Assembly: GCA_016935315.1 (NCBI GenBank)
Contig: JAFGRD010000008.1
Span: forward strand, 1-64,000
Reading direction: 5' to 3'
Origin: Pirellulales bacterium
GTDB lineage: Bacteria > Planctomycetota > Planctomycetia > Pirellulales > Thermoguttaceae
Length of the DNA: 64,000 nucleotides
The notes beneath the pieces were generated by a model. It was not told the DNA's origin and did no database searches. It worked only from the letters and a program-made list of their open reading frames with translations. The first letter of the stretch is position 1, and the number at the start of each line of letters is the position of its first letter. Shown piece by piece: positions 19,089 to 27,721 of the stretch. The position numbers and the translations under genes were made by a program.

Positions 19089-19997
19089 ATGAGGGAAATG
19101 CTCCCGATCCTGATCGTCCTGGGCCTGCTGCTGATCCTGGCCTTCGCGGTGGCGGTGGGGCTGGTGGTTTGGCTGTCGGGCACGCCCCAGCAGATCGTGG
19201 GCGCCGTGCTGGTCTACGAAATCGATCCCGAGGCCGCGATCGACCCAAGGGCGGTCGACATGGAAACGCTGGTCGCCGCGATCGACCGCCGCATCAATTC
19301 CCCGTGGTCGCCGGTGGCCGACGTCCGATCGCTGGGCGACCGACGCGTCGAGATCCGTGTCTTCGGCGACGACCGCCGAGTGGTCGACCAGATCCAGCGG
19401 CTGCTGGCACAGGCCGGCACCCTCGAATTCCGCATCCTGGCCAATCCCGCCGATCACCAGAAGCTGATCGAGCAAGCCCGCCAGCAGGAGGACCAGCAGG
19501 TGCGCAACGAGGTGGGCGACGTGCTGGCGTGGTGGGTACCGATCGAAGAAGGCCGCGAAACCAGCGTCGTGGTGGATGAGACGACTGAGCGACGCACCAA
19601 GCAAGTCGATGGCCGACAGCGGTACGAGGTCCTGGTCGTCGCGGACTCATTCGACGTGACCGGCCAATACCTGCGGCAGGCGACTCCCGGCATGGACCAG
19701 CGCGGACAGCTTTACGTGAACTTCCAGCTTACCCCCGAGGGCGGAAGGCTGTTCGGCGGCCTGACCGGCGCCAATCTGCCCAACCCCGTGACCGGCACCG
19801 CCCGCAAGTTGGGCATCATCCTCAACGGATGCCTGTGTACGGCCCCGACGATCCAAAGCACGATCCACGATCGCGGGCAGATTACCGGGGTGTTCACCCG
19901 GCAGGAGGTCGAGGATCTGGCCGGCGTGCTTACGGCCGGACCGCTGCCGGTGGCGATCCGGTTGGTGGAGGAGCGATCGGGCGAGCCGAAGCCGTAA
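19089..19997 (+). CDS. Stand-alone SecD periplasmic (P1) domain protein
   Basis: A single N-terminal membrane helix (LPILIVLGLLLILAFAVAVG) is followed by sequence that tracks the large periplasmic domain of SecD. Matching stretches are VGAVLVYEIDPEAAID, LVAAIDRRINSPW, VEIRVFGDD, LLAQAGTLEFRILANP, VNFQLTPEGGRLFGGLTGAN, LGIILNGCLCTAPTIQSTI, and ITGVFTRQEVEDLAGVLTAG with PLPVAIRLVEE. Real SecD continues with five more helices that form the membrane core; here the protein stops after the P1 domain. It therefore cannot act alone as a SecDF motor. It might bind exported proteins or modulate SecDF. The preceding SH3b gene is 152 bp upstream. Confidence 0.75.
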   Translation: MREMLPILIVLGLLLILAFAVAVGLVVWLSGTPQQIVGAVLVYEIDPEAAIDPRAVDMETLVAAIDRRINSPWSPVADVRSLGDRRVEIRVFGDDRRVVDQIQRLLAQAGTLEFRILANPADHQKLIEQARQQEDQQVRNEVGDVLAWWVPIEEGRETSVVVDETTERRTKQVDGRQRYEVLVVADSFDVTGQYLRQATPGMDQRGQLYVNFQLTPEGGRLFGGLTGANLPNPVTGTARKLGIILNGCLCTAPTIQSTIHDRGQITGVFTRQEVEDLAGVLTAGPLPVAIRLVEERSGEPKP

Positions 19998-20035
19998 GCG
20001 GAAACCATGAAGGGACCCGCTGGGCACGTCTCCGC

Positions 20036-21565
20036 TCAGTGGCCGGGTTTGCCGGCAACGCGGGCCGCCGACTTCCGCGCGAGATAGCGCTGCGGGTCCT
20101 TGCCGAACTGTGCCAGCGTGGCCGTGCTGGAGAACATGTAGAGCTGTCCCTCGTACGTCACACAGAAGTCGGTGCTGCCGGCCGCGCGACGGTTCGCGTC
20201 GACGACCAGCACGGGATCGCAGCCCGCGTAACGCGGCGTGTAGCGGTCCGGGTCGGCCAGGAATCGCTGCCGCTGGGCCGGACCGGCCAGCAGGTAGGTT
20301 CGGCCTTGATGCACGGCGGAGAGCCCCGGCTTGCCCGGCTGCCAATGCTCCCGCTCGACCAGTTCCACCGGACAGAAACCGTCGAGCCCGACCACCGGGC
20401 TCCGGGCGGATGGCGCGGCAGAAGCTTCGGCGGGCGGCTGTTCTGCGGTTGGTGACGGCGACTGGATGGTCGCCTGGTGCACCACCGGCATGGCCGGGCT
20501 GGTGACCGGATGCGTGCTGATCAGACGGCTCGCGTCGCCGCGGAAGCCGGGATGCAGCGCCGCCATCCAGTTGGCTTGAAGCGTCGCCGGCGCCGGCTGT
20601 TGCGGTGGCTGTTGGCTTGCGGAAGCGTCGGCCGAATGGGACGTCGGCAGCGTGGCCGGCTCTCCGGCGGCCGGTGGCGGACCGACCTTGGGCAGCTCGA
20701 CGGTGCCGGCCTCGTGCAATGCCGCCGGGACATCGCCCCGCGGTGTCACACGGTCCGGTGGTGTCGCCGAGGCGCCGGCCGGCTCGGACTGGTCCGGCGT
20801 CGGCAGCGGCTCGCTTGCCGGCGGGGTTGCCTGGGGTTGTGTTGGTGCCGCGGGCTTCTGCGGCCTGTCCGGCAGCGAGGCCACCAGCGGCGGACCGGCC
20901 TGCGGCGGATCGACCACCTCCGGTTCCACGGGACCCTGTTGGACGACCGGCGGCACGGCAGCCGGCTCCTGCAATTGGGCGCCGTCGTCAGGCAATGTCG
21001 GCGGCAAGACGACCGGCGGCGGCTCCAGGGCCGGGGGACCGGTCGGGCCCGTCGGCCCGGTCGGGGACTGGTCGGGCAGCAACGGCGGCGTCGCGGGCAA
21101 GTCCTCCGGCATTCCCGGCAGCAACGGCTCGATATCGAAGCCATTCTCCGGCGGCAGGGCGCCACCACCGGGCAGCGGATCGATCAGTGGCGGCTCGGTC
21201 AAGGGCGGCTCGGTCAAGGGTGGCTCGGTCAAGGGCGGCTCGGCCAGCGGCGGCTGCATCGGAGCAGCGGCGCCGGGCAGCAACCCCGGCGCCGCCGACG
21301 GCGCGTGTGGCTGGCCCTGGGGCGTCGGCAGCACTTCGGCGCCGATCGATTGGGGAAACGCGATGCCCGGCCGCGGTTCGCCCGGCCATGCCCGCCATTG
21401 GGTCGGAAAATAGCCAAAGTTCTTTGTGTTGGGGATGCAGCGGCCGCCGCGGCAGTCTTCGCCGCACGACAGGCAGGTCCCCGCCCAAGCGGCCCCGCCA
21501 AGCAGCATCCACGCGGCCAAGGCGGACCAGGCCGCTGGGCGCGCCGATCGGATGGTTTCTTTCAT
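20036..21565 (-). CDS. Proline-rich exported protein with YHS-like C-terminus
   Basis: The N-terminus is a signal peptide (AWSALAAWMLLGGAAWA) followed by CLSCGEDCRGGRC and NTKNFGYFPTQWRAWPGE, a stretch common at the start of planctomycete envelope proteins. Residues ~80-350 are almost all Pro, Ala, Glu and Leu, including tandem EPPLT units. The last ~120 residues hold two YHS-like units: VVGLDGFCPVELVEREHW with TYLLAGPAQRQRFLADPDRY, then STDFCVTYEGQLYMFSS with LAQFGKDPQRYL. YHS domains are linked to metal binding. Probably an envelope protein with a long flexible spacer. Confidence 0.65.
   Translation of the reverse strand: MKETIRSARPAAWSALAAWMLLGGAAWAGTCLSCGEDCRGGRCIPNTKNFGYFPTQWRAWPGEPRPGIAFPQSIGAEVLPTPQGQPHAPSAAPGLLPGAAAPMQPPLAEPPLTEPPLTEPPLTEPPLIDPLPGGGALPPENGFDIEPLLPGMPEDLPATPPLLPDQSPTGPTGPTGPPALEPPPVVLPPTLPDDGAQLQEPAAVPPVVQQGPVEPEVVDPPQAGPPLVASLPDRPQKPAAPTQPQATPPASEPLPTPDQSEPAGASATPPDRVTPRGDVPAALHEAGTVELPKVGPPPAAGEPATLPTSHSADASASQQPPQQPAPATLQANWMAALHPGFRGDASRLISTHPVTSPAMPVVHQATIQSPSPTAEQPPAEASAAPSARSPVVGLDGFCPVELVEREHWQPGKPGLSAVHQGRTYLLAGPAQRQRFLADPDRYTPRYAGCDPVLVVDANRRAAGSTDFCVTYEGQLYMFSSTATLAQFGKDPQRYLARKSAARVAGKPGH
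21189..21258 (-). repeat. 15-bp tandem repeat in the proline-rich gene
   Basis: About four and a half copies of a ggcggctcggtcaag-like unit encode repeated E-P-P-L-[TA] pentapeptides in frame. Slippage here would lengthen or shorten the spacer without breaking the frame. Confidence 0.85.
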
Positions 21566-21642
21566 GTTATTCCCCCTGGGATGAGAGATCGCTGAATAAG
21601 GTTGCGCGATGCTGGGAATTGCCCAGTTTCCAGTAACGGTCT

Positions 21643-22707
21643 CTAGTAACGGTTGCGGTTGTAGTTGCGGCCGGTGGTCTGCAGGCTGCGGATCGTCGAG
21701 GCCGACAACGACGTGATGCCGAGCAGGCGTTCGGCCGGGCCGGTCAGCCGGCCGATGAAGTTGGTCAAGGCGATCGTCTCGTTCTGGGCGATGAACAGCC
21801 GGTCGTCGGGCATCATCTGGTAGTTCGTCGCGGGCGAGCCCCCGCGCGTGATCGCGATGTAGTCGACCGGCAAGATCTGCTCGCAGCCGAAGCCGCCGGG
21901 CGCGGGTCGGGCGATGTACACGTTCGTGCTGGATAGCTGCGACAGACCGCCCACGTTGCTCAACGCGTCCAGCACTGTCTCGTTGCCCGTGATCGGCACC
22001 CGCACGAAGTTGTCGCCCAGACCGGCCCCCTCGGTGATGATGTAAAACACCTTGCTGTTGTATGCCAGCACGGTCAGCGAGACCTCGGGCGAGTCGAAAT
22101 ACTGCGCAAGGTGCTTCTCGATCGCCGCCTTGGCCTCCGCCACCGTCTTGCCCGCCACGGAAACCAGTCCGTATTGACGCAGGTTCACCGTGCCGTCGGG
22201 CCCCACCAGGTACTCGCCGGCGATCGGTTGGCTGCCGGCCGAGCGGGCCAACTGGACCGAGACTTCGGGCCGGGCGAGAATCTGGCTCAAGTGCCGCGTG
22301 ATCGACTCGCGGATCTCCGCGATCGTCATCCCGATCACCCGGACCGTGCCATAGGACGGACCCAAGTTGACCGTCCCTTCCGCCTCGACCATGTAATAGT
22401 CGTAGATCGGCGCGTCCATGAACGTGCCGACCACCTGGATCTGGAGCACGTCGTAGGCCTCGGCCCGATAGGGCGGCAAGGGAACCTGCTTGAGCATTTC
22501 GAGCTGGAGCACGTCGGGCGGTTCGATCCGGTAGGCCGGCAGCGAGGCCATCGACAGCTCGCGCGGCGGTTCCATCTCCAGTGCCACCGGACCCTCCAGC
22601 GAGGTATCGTAGAAATCAATCGAATGGCACCCGCACAGCCCCACGACGGCAAGTAGCGCGGCGGCCAACCGCCGAAACCGTGCAGTTGGTATGCAAGCTG
22701 CGATCAT
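21643..22707 (-). CDS. Polysaccharide export lipoprotein (Wza-like, SLBB)
   Basis: A signal peptide ends in LLAVVGLCGCHS, a lipobox, so the protein should be an outer-membrane lipoprotein. Two stretches match the polysaccharide biosynthesis/export (Poly_export) domain: YRAEAYDVLQIQVVGTF with VEAEGTVNLGPSYGTVRVIG, then LVGPDGTVNLRQYGLVSVAG with TVAEAKAAIEKHLAQYF. An SLBB-like part (VFYIITEGAGLGDNFVRVPI, TVLDALSNVGGLSQL) follows. In Wza these parts form the periplasmic rings of the export channel. No other polysaccharide-synthesis gene is adjacent. The C-terminal ~50 residues lack the typical amphipathic exit helix, so the channel type is uncertain. Confidence 0.85.
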   Translation of the reverse strand: MIAACIPTARFRRLAAALLAVVGLCGCHSIDFYDTSLEGPVALEMEPPRELSMASLPAYRIEPPDVLQLEMLKQVPLPPYRAEAYDVLQIQVVGTFMDAPIYDYYMVEAEGTVNLGPSYGTVRVIGMTIAEIRESITRHLSQILARPEVSVQLARSAGSQPIAGEYLVGPDGTVNLRQYGLVSVAGKTVAEAKAAIEKHLAQYFDSPEVSLTVLAYNSKVFYIITEGAGLGDNFVRVPITGNETVLDALSNVGGLSQLSSTNVYIARPAPGGFGCEQILPVDYIAITRGGSPATNYQMMPDDRLFIAQNETIALTNFIGRLTGPAERLLGITSLSASTIRSLQTTGRNYNRNRY

Positions 22708-23034
22708 GATCTGGGGGTTTCCGCGTAGTTAGGGGATTTAGCGGGACTTGTGAAGGCGTCGGCGGCCGGGCGGACCCTTCGCAACGGCGCACGATCCCAC
22801 AAAGTCATTGCATTTCGTGCTGTCGGGATAATCGGCAGAGTTTACCAACGACTTGAGTCTCAGTGGCACTTTGACCCAGTGGCCGGCCGTGCCGCTTGAC
22901 CGACCTCGGGCCGGCGGCTATCCTGGAGGTTTTGGCCGGTTCTCACCTTCCCATGGGCTCACCCAAAGCGCCCAGAACCCGCCATTCTGAAGACGGCCGC
23001 TCTCAACCGGCCCCGGCTCCGGGAGACTGTGTGC
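22708..23034. other. Divergent intergenic region
   Basis: No gene is supported in this 327-bp gap between the Wza-like lipoprotein and the GmhA-like gene, which diverge from it. It should hold both promoters, but no hexamer pair stands out. A GGGAG site at 23021-23025 serves the downstream ATG. Confidence 0.4.
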
Positions 23035-23658
23035 ATGCTGGGCACCCAACTCGACGTCAATGACTACCTGACACGGCTGCAGACCGAATTGGCGCGGGTC
23101 GACCGCGACGAGGTCGGCCGGCTGGCCAACCTGATCTTCCACGCCTGGGAAAACGAGCGGTTCGTGTTCCTCTTCGGAAACGGCGGCTCGGCCTGCACGT
23201 GTTCCCACCTGGCCGAAGACTTGGGCAAGAACTGCCTCAGCGAGGCGGCCGTCGACTATCGCAGCGACCAGACGCATCGGCGGCTGAAGGTGCTCAGCTT
23301 GACCGACAACGTCGGCTGGCTGACGGCGCTGGCCAACGACTACAGCTACGACGAGGTCTTCGTGCAGCAGTTGATGCACTACGCCGGGCCGGGCGATTTG
23401 GCCGTGGCCATCAGCGGCTCGGGCAACAGCCCCAACGTCCTGGCCGCCGTCGATTGGGCCAATCGCCACGGACTGATCACCTACGGGCTGACCGGCTACG
23501 ACGGTGGCAAGCTCCGGCAGATGCAGCAGCACGGCCTGCACGTCGCGCTGGACGACATGGCCATGGTCGAAAGCATCCACCTGGCCGTCGCCCACTGGAT
23601 CGTCGACGATCTGTACGCGCGGGTGACCGAACAGGGGCGTTACGGGCGGGCGAAGTGA
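23035..23658 (+). CDS. SIS-domain phosphosugar isomerase (GmhA-like)
   Basis: ATG at 23035 is preferred to GTG at 23029 because the GGGAG site is nine bases from it and only three from the GTG. The 207-residue protein has the SIS motifs of sedoheptulose-7-phosphate isomerase: FVFLFGNGGSACTCSHLAED, LTALANDYSYDEVFVQQL, DLAVAISGSGNSPNVLAAV and the end helix VESIHLAVAHWIVDDLY. GmhA makes heptose precursors for surface polysaccharide, which fits the neighbouring export lipoprotein. DnaA-initiator-associating protein DiaA is a related alternative. Confidence 0.85.
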   Translation: MLGTQLDVNDYLTRLQTELARVDRDEVGRLANLIFHAWENERFVFLFGNGGSACTCSHLAEDLGKNCLSEAAVDYRSDQTHRRLKVLSLTDNVGWLTALANDYSYDEVFVQQLMHYAGPGDLAVAISGSGNSPNVLAAVDWANRHGLITYGLTGYDGGKLRQMQQHGLHVALDDMAMVESIHLAVAHWIVDDLYARVTEQGRYGRAK

Positions 23659-23853
23659 AGGCTGTAGCTGACGTGCGACGCAGAGAAAGCCTCCCCGCCA
23701 GGATTTGTGCGCGGACTCCTTTCTCGGGTCGTTTGCAGTTGCCCAGGCAGCGTCCACGGGGAACGTGGGGTGAGTGATCCCCACGTTGCAGCTTGCCGGG
23801 CGGGCACGTAGAATGCAATATCCGGCCCTTAACCGCCCACGTCGCGCGATTTA

Positions 23854-23952
23854 TTGACGCTTGCACACTCCATGCGCGAGGGCGACCAGCGGGAGCCCGA
23901 CTTGTCCGGCGCCCGGTTGGTCGACCTGGATCGTTCACGATGCAAACCTCAA
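23854..23952 (+). repeat. MITE-like hairpin repeat, copy 2
   Basis: It is flanked by TA on both sides and runs from TTGACGCTTGCACACTCCAT to GATGCAAACCTCAA. The ends are imperfect inverted repeats. The centre can fold, with gaccagcggg pairing imperfectly to cccggttggtc. It lies in the 326-bp gap upstream of the NTT-like transporter and supplies an in-frame ATG (23940) 15 codons before that gene's likely start. Nothing else is recognised in that gap. Confidence 0.85.
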
Positions 23953-23984
23953 TAGTCGCGAGGCACTGCCAACCGCTTTCCGCC

Positions 23985-25304
23985 ATGCCTTCGTCGTCCC
24001 CGCCCCATCGCCTTGCCCGACTGGTCAGCCGCCTGTTGGCCGGAGCGACCGATATCCGCCGCGGCGAGGGCCGGGACGTGCTGGTCGCGGGGCTGCTGTT
24101 CTTCCTGATCCTCTCGGCGATGATGGTCCTGCGGCCGGTCCGCGAGGCCATGGGGTTGAAGCATGGCGTGGAGAACGTGCGGCGGCTGTTCCTCTGCACC
24201 GTGGGGGCCACGGTCGTCCTGGTCCCGGCGTTCGGATATCTCGTCTCCCGAATGCCCCGGCGGGCGTTTCTCTCAGTGTCGTTTCGCTGTTGCGGGCTGA
24301 TCCTGCTGGGGTTTTACCTGGTGCTGACGCAAATGCCCCGGCCGATCGCGGAGTTCTTCGCCCCGGTCTACTACGTCTCCTACTCGGTGATCAACCTGTT
24401 CGTGGTCTCGCTGTTCTGGGCGCTGATGGCCGACCTGTTCCACGCGGCCGAGAGCAAACGCCTCTTTCCGGCCATCGCGGTGGGGGGAACGCTGGGGGCC
24501 ATTACCGGCTCGCTGGTCGCCGAGCTGTTTGCCCAACAGTCGGCCGGTCACATCGGCTGGCTGTTTCTGATCTCCGTCGCGCAGCTCGAGTTGGCCGTTT
24601 GGATCGCGGCGCTGGTGACGCGCATGCGAACACCCCAAACCCGGGCACCGGCCGAGGCCCGACCGATCGGAGGTCACCCGCTGGGGGCCGTCGTGGAAAT
24701 CGTGCGATCACCCTATCTTATGGGAATCGGCCTGTTTATCCTTCTCGGCGCGATGATTTCCGCGTTCTTCTATTTGACGGGCATGCGGATCGTCGCTGCG
24801 GCCGCTGGAACGGACCAGCAGCGGACCATGCTGTTCGCGCAGATCAACGTTTGGACGCAAGTTGCCACGCTGCTGGCCCAGGCGTTCGTGGCCGGGCGGA
24901 TCATGCGGCTGATCGGCGTGGGCTCGGCCCTGGCCGTGTTGCCGGTGTGCTCCGCCGCCGGCTTTCAGGTGCTGGCGCTGACCCCCACGCTGACGGCCTA
25001 TATGCTGATCAACGCCACGTACCGGGCGGCCCAACGCGGCATCGCCCGGCCGGCGCAGGAAACGCTGTTTACGGTCGTGCCACGCGAAGAGAAGTATAAG
25101 GCCAAGTCGTTTCTCGACACCTTCGTCTTTCGCGCCGGCGACGCCAGCGGGGCCCAGCTCGAACGCCCGCTGGTGGCTGCAGGACTGAAGCTGGCCGGGT
25201 TGGCCACCGCCGTGCTGCCGATCGCCCTGGGCTGGGCCGCGCTGTGCCTGGCGCTGGGCGTTGCCCAATCGCGGCGGGCCCGCCGCGAAGCCCAGAAGCC
25301 GTAG
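23985..25304 (+). CDS. MFS-like transporter related to NTP/NDP exchangers
   Basis: A 439-residue integral membrane protein with about 12 hydrophobic segments. The opening region (DVLVAGLLFFLILSAMMVL, then RPVREAMGLKHGVENVRRLF) and RLFPAIAVGGTLGAITGSLV match the bacterial branch of the ATP/ADP-translocase superfamily, often annotated NTP/NDP exchange transporter or MFS transporter. The substrate cannot be told from sequence: free-living planctomycetes carrying such genes are not nucleotide parasites. ATG 23985 begins the conserved part; ATG 23940, inside the preceding repeat, is in frame and could be used instead. Confidence 0.75.
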   Translation: MPSSSPPHRLARLVSRLLAGATDIRRGEGRDVLVAGLLFFLILSAMMVLRPVREAMGLKHGVENVRRLFLCTVGATVVLVPAFGYLVSRMPRRAFLSVSFRCCGLILLGFYLVLTQMPRPIAEFFAPVYYVSYSVINLFVVSLFWALMADLFHAAESKRLFPAIAVGGTLGAITGSLVAELFAQQSAGHIGWLFLISVAQLELAVWIAALVTRMRTPQTRAPAEARPIGGHPLGAVVEIVRSPYLMGIGLFILLGAMISAFFYLTGMRIVAAAAGTDQQRTMLFAQINVWTQVATLLAQAFVAGRIMRLIGVGSALAVLPVCSAAGFQVLALTPTLTAYMLINATYRAAQRGIARPAQETLFTVVPREEKYKAKSFLDTFVFRAGDASGAQLERPLVAAGLKLAGLATAVLPIALGWAALCLALGVAQSRRARREAQKP

Positions 25305-25348
25305 CCGGATGGGCGAGAATTCAGCAGGAATCCAGGTTCGTGCGACTG

Positions 25349-25447
25349 AGCGACGTTTGTACACTCAACGCGCGAGGGCGACCAACGGGAGCCCGACTTG
25401 TCCGCCTCCCGTTGGTCGGCCTGGATCGTCCACGATGCAAACATCAA
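25349..25447 (+). repeat. MITE-like hairpin repeat, copy 3
   Basis: This copy has the cleanest internal hairpin: a 13-bp perfect stem, cgaccaacgggag (25379-25391) with ctcccgttggtcg (25406-25418), and a 14-base loop. The ends are CGACGTTTGTACACTC and CATCAA. It sits 45 bp after the NTT-like gene stop and could act as a transcript-end or mRNA-stabilising hairpin. Confidence 0.85.
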
Positions 25448-25587
25448 TCACTGGAGAGTTCCCCAAGAACTTGCATCCCGCTGCGCTGCCAGCTATCTTG
25501 ATGGGAGTTGCAGGTCGTTCCGCCGGTGTTGGGGCGGGGCGCCGTTTCCCACCAGACAGACAAACAGCCAATTCGAGGTGCACGCTC

Positions 25588-26475
25588 ATGAGTCAACCCG
25601 TTACTCGCCGTTCCGCGTTGCGTACCCTGGCCGGCGGCAGTGCGGCCGCGGTGGCCGCCGCGTCCGTTTCCACTCGTCTGGGCGCCGCCGAAGAAAACGC
25701 GGCCCCGTCGCTGAAAGGGAACATCAACCACTCGGTCTGCCTCTGGTGCTATCGGGGTTTCTCGCTGGAGGACCTCTGCAAGCAGGCCAAGTCGATCGGC
25801 CTCGGGTCGATCGAGCTGCTGGGACCCGACCAGTGGCCCGTCGTGCAGAAATACGGCCTTACCTGTGCCATGGCCAACGGCGCCGGCATGGGCATCGCCA
25901 AGGGATTCAATCGCGTCGAGTATCACGACAAGCTGGTGGAGAGCTACGAGGCGCTGATCCCCAAGGCCGCCGACGCCGGGCTGACCAACGTCATCTGCTT
26001 CTCGGGCAACCGCGAAGGCCTCGACGACGAGCAGGGCATCGTCAATTGCGCCCAGGGGCTGAAGCGGCTGATGAAGCTGGCCGAGCAGAAGAAGGTCAAC
26101 GTGGTGATGGAGCTGCTCAACAGCAAGGTCAACCACAAGGACTACCAGTGCGACCATACGGCCTGGGGCGCCGAAGTCTGCCGGCACGTCGGCTCGGAAC
26201 GCTTCAAGCTGCTCTACGACGTCTACCACATGCAGATCATGGAAGGCGATCTGATCGCCACCATCAAGGAATATAGCCAGTACATCGCCCATTACCACAC
26301 CGGCGGCGTTCCCGGGCGACACGAGATCGACGAGACCCAGGAAATCTACTATCCGGCGGTGATGCGGGCGATCGTCGAGACCGGCTTCAAGGGATTCGTG
26401 GGTCAGGAGTTCGTGCCCGCCGGACCCGATCCCATCGCCTCGCTGCGCCGCTGCGTGCGGATTTGCGACGTGTAA
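25588..26475 (+). CDS. Sugar isomerase/epimerase-like TIM-barrel protein, Tat signal
   Basis: The N-terminus TRRSALRTLAGGSAAAVAAA is a twin-arginine-type export signal. The rest resembles the hydroxypyruvate isomerase / xylose isomerase-like TIM barrel (AP_endonuc_2). Candidate metal ligands are the Glu in VNVVMELLNSK, Asp and His in LLYDVYHMQIMEGDL, His in IAHYHTGGVPGRHEIDE and Glu in GFVGQEFVPAG. It has 295 residues. The partner downstream, an AhpD-like gene 72 bp away, suggests an operon. The real substrate is unknown and the protein is probably extracytoplasmic. Confidence 0.82.
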   Translation: MSQPVTRRSALRTLAGGSAAAVAAASVSTRLGAAEENAAPSLKGNINHSVCLWCYRGFSLEDLCKQAKSIGLGSIELLGPDQWPVVQKYGLTCAMANGAGMGIAKGFNRVEYHDKLVESYEALIPKAADAGLTNVICFSGNREGLDDEQGIVNCAQGLKRLMKLAEQKKVNVVMELLNSKVNHKDYQCDHTAWGAEVCRHVGSERFKLLYDVYHMQIMEGDLIATIKEYSQYIAHYHTGGVPGRHEIDETQEIYYPAVMRAIVETGFKGFVGQEFVPAGPDPIASLRRCVRICDV

Positions 26476-26547
26476 GCGCGGAATCGTCGCCAGAGTTGCA
26501 TCAGTTCGGTCCGGAAACGGAAAGTGTGTCAAGCAAAGGAGCCATTC

Positions 26548-26871
26548 ATGCGAATGCTGGCCGAGTCTTTTCCCGAGTTTGCCGAAGCGTTGGACCAGAT
26601 GGACGCCCTCTACGCGCGGCAGCGGACCATCGACGAGAAGACCTATCAGTTTCTCTGTTTCGCCCTCTCGATCAAGGCCCGATCCAAGCCGTGCGTGCTG
26701 AAGCATTTCAAGGGCGCCCTGGAAGCCGGCGCGACCGTCAAGGAGCTGGCCTACATCCTGGCGCTGGTGATGCGCGAAGCGGCCGGCGCCGACGACTGCT
26801 GGACCCACGACGTGCTGGGCAATTGGAAAGAAATCCTCTCCGGCGACGTCTGCTGCGACTGCCGGAAGTAG
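26548..26871 (+). CDS. Carboxymuconolactone decarboxylase (AhpD-like) family protein
   Basis: AAAGGAG six bases upstream fixes this ATG. The 107-residue protein fits the CMD/AhpD helical fold: DEKTYQFLCFALSIKARSKP, CVLKHFKGALEAGATVKEL, AYILALVMREAAGADDCW. In AhpD-type members the active site is C-x-x-C-x-x-x-H; here it reads S-K-P-C-V-L-K-H, so the first Cys is Ser while the second Cys and the His remain. That rules out a standard CxxC disulfide mechanism. The C-terminus adds CCDC. It is likely co-transcribed with the upstream isomerase-like gene. Confidence 0.75.
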   Translation: MRMLAESFPEFAEALDQMDALYARQRTIDEKTYQFLCFALSIKARSKPCVLKHFKGALEAGATVKELAYILALVMREAAGADDCWTHDVLGNWKEILSGDVCCDCRK

Positions 26872-26946
26872 CGCAGTTCGCCCCGGACACGGCGGCCGCG
26901 GTCGTTTCGGATGCTGCCGGGTCGAAGCTCGATTTGCCCAGCGGGC

Positions 26947-26967
26947 CCTGGGCAAGGACTGCCCAGG
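26947..26967. terminator. Strong hairpin downstream of the CMD gene
   Basis: cctgggca-aggac-tgcccagg is an 8-bp perfect stem with a 5-base loop, 75 bases after the CMD stop. There is no following T-run, so it may be a factor-dependent terminator or an RNA-protecting hairpin. The rest of the gap to 27119 holds nothing recognisable. Confidence 0.4.
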
Positions 26968-27118
26968 CAAGCTTCCTCCCTCGATGGGACCGATTCCGCC
27001 GATTCCCTCCGCTGGCTCGTCACAAACGACGTTGCAGCGGCCCATAGATTGTCGGGGCGTTGGGGCCGCGCGGCGTAGCCCTGCCTAACGACTGGATGGT
27101 TTGGGCGGGATCGGAAAG

Positions 27119-27703
27119 ATGGAGCGATTGGCTGCCGGAATGACCGTTGTGGTCGCCCTGCAAACGGGGGTTTCTGCCCTCGGGGCCTTCTGGACGGAGG
27201 CAGGCGACGCGGGTCAGCTTCTGCCGACGGCTCAGGTCATTCGCGGCACCGGCCGGCTCGACCAGATCGCCGGCACTCTGGCCGGGGACGACGATGTGGA
27301 TCTCTACCGGATCCGAATCACCGATCCCGACGCCTTCTCGATTACCGTGTCGGCCAATCTGAGCACCGACAACGACGCGCAGTTGTTTCTCTTCGACTCG
27401 GCGGGATACCTGGTCGCCGACGACGACGATAGCGGCTACCAACTGCTTCCCCAGATCAACGCGGGCGTACTTTCCGCACACGCCGCGGGCATCTACCACG
27501 TCGCCATCGACCTGTACAACACGGATCCCGTGGGGAGCCCGTTGTCGGGCTGGCATTCGCGGCCGGAACCCCGACAGACCGGACCCTACACGATGACCTT
27601 CACCGGCGCGGCGCCGGTCCCTGAGCCTGCGACACAGACCGTTTGGCCGATACTCGGGGCCCTGGCTATCGGCTATTGGCGACGGCGGCGCAAGACTTGT
27701 TGA
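27119..27703 (+). CDS. PEP-CTERM sorting-domain protein
   Basis: The 194-residue protein has a signal-peptide-like start (ERLAAGMTVVVALQTGVSAL). A beta-rich domain (GTLAGDDDVDLYRIRITDP, FLFDSAGYLVADDDDSGY, AAGIYHVAIDLYN) resembles pre-peptidase C-terminal / DVUA0089-type domains. The end has the tripartite sorting signal VPEP, a hydrophobic stretch (IWPILGALAIGYW-like) and a basic tail RRRRK. PEP-CTERM proteins are processed by an exosortase and displayed on the surface. No exosortase is in the window. Confidence 0.85.
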   Translation: MERLAAGMTVVVALQTGVSALGAFWTEAGDAGQLLPTAQVIRGTGRLDQIAGTLAGDDDVDLYRIRITDPDAFSITVSANLSTDNDAQLFLFDSAGYLVADDDDSGYQLLPQINAGVLSAHAAGIYHVAIDLYNTDPVGSPLSGWHSRPEPRQTGPYTMTFTGAAPVPEPATQTVWPILGALAIGYWRRRRKTC

Positions 27704-27721
27704 CCCTTGCGGCATGGCGGG

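Noticed and set aside
26947-26967. Classical intrinsic terminator
   Set aside because: The stem is strong but no T-run follows, so only a hairpin of uncertain role is claimed.
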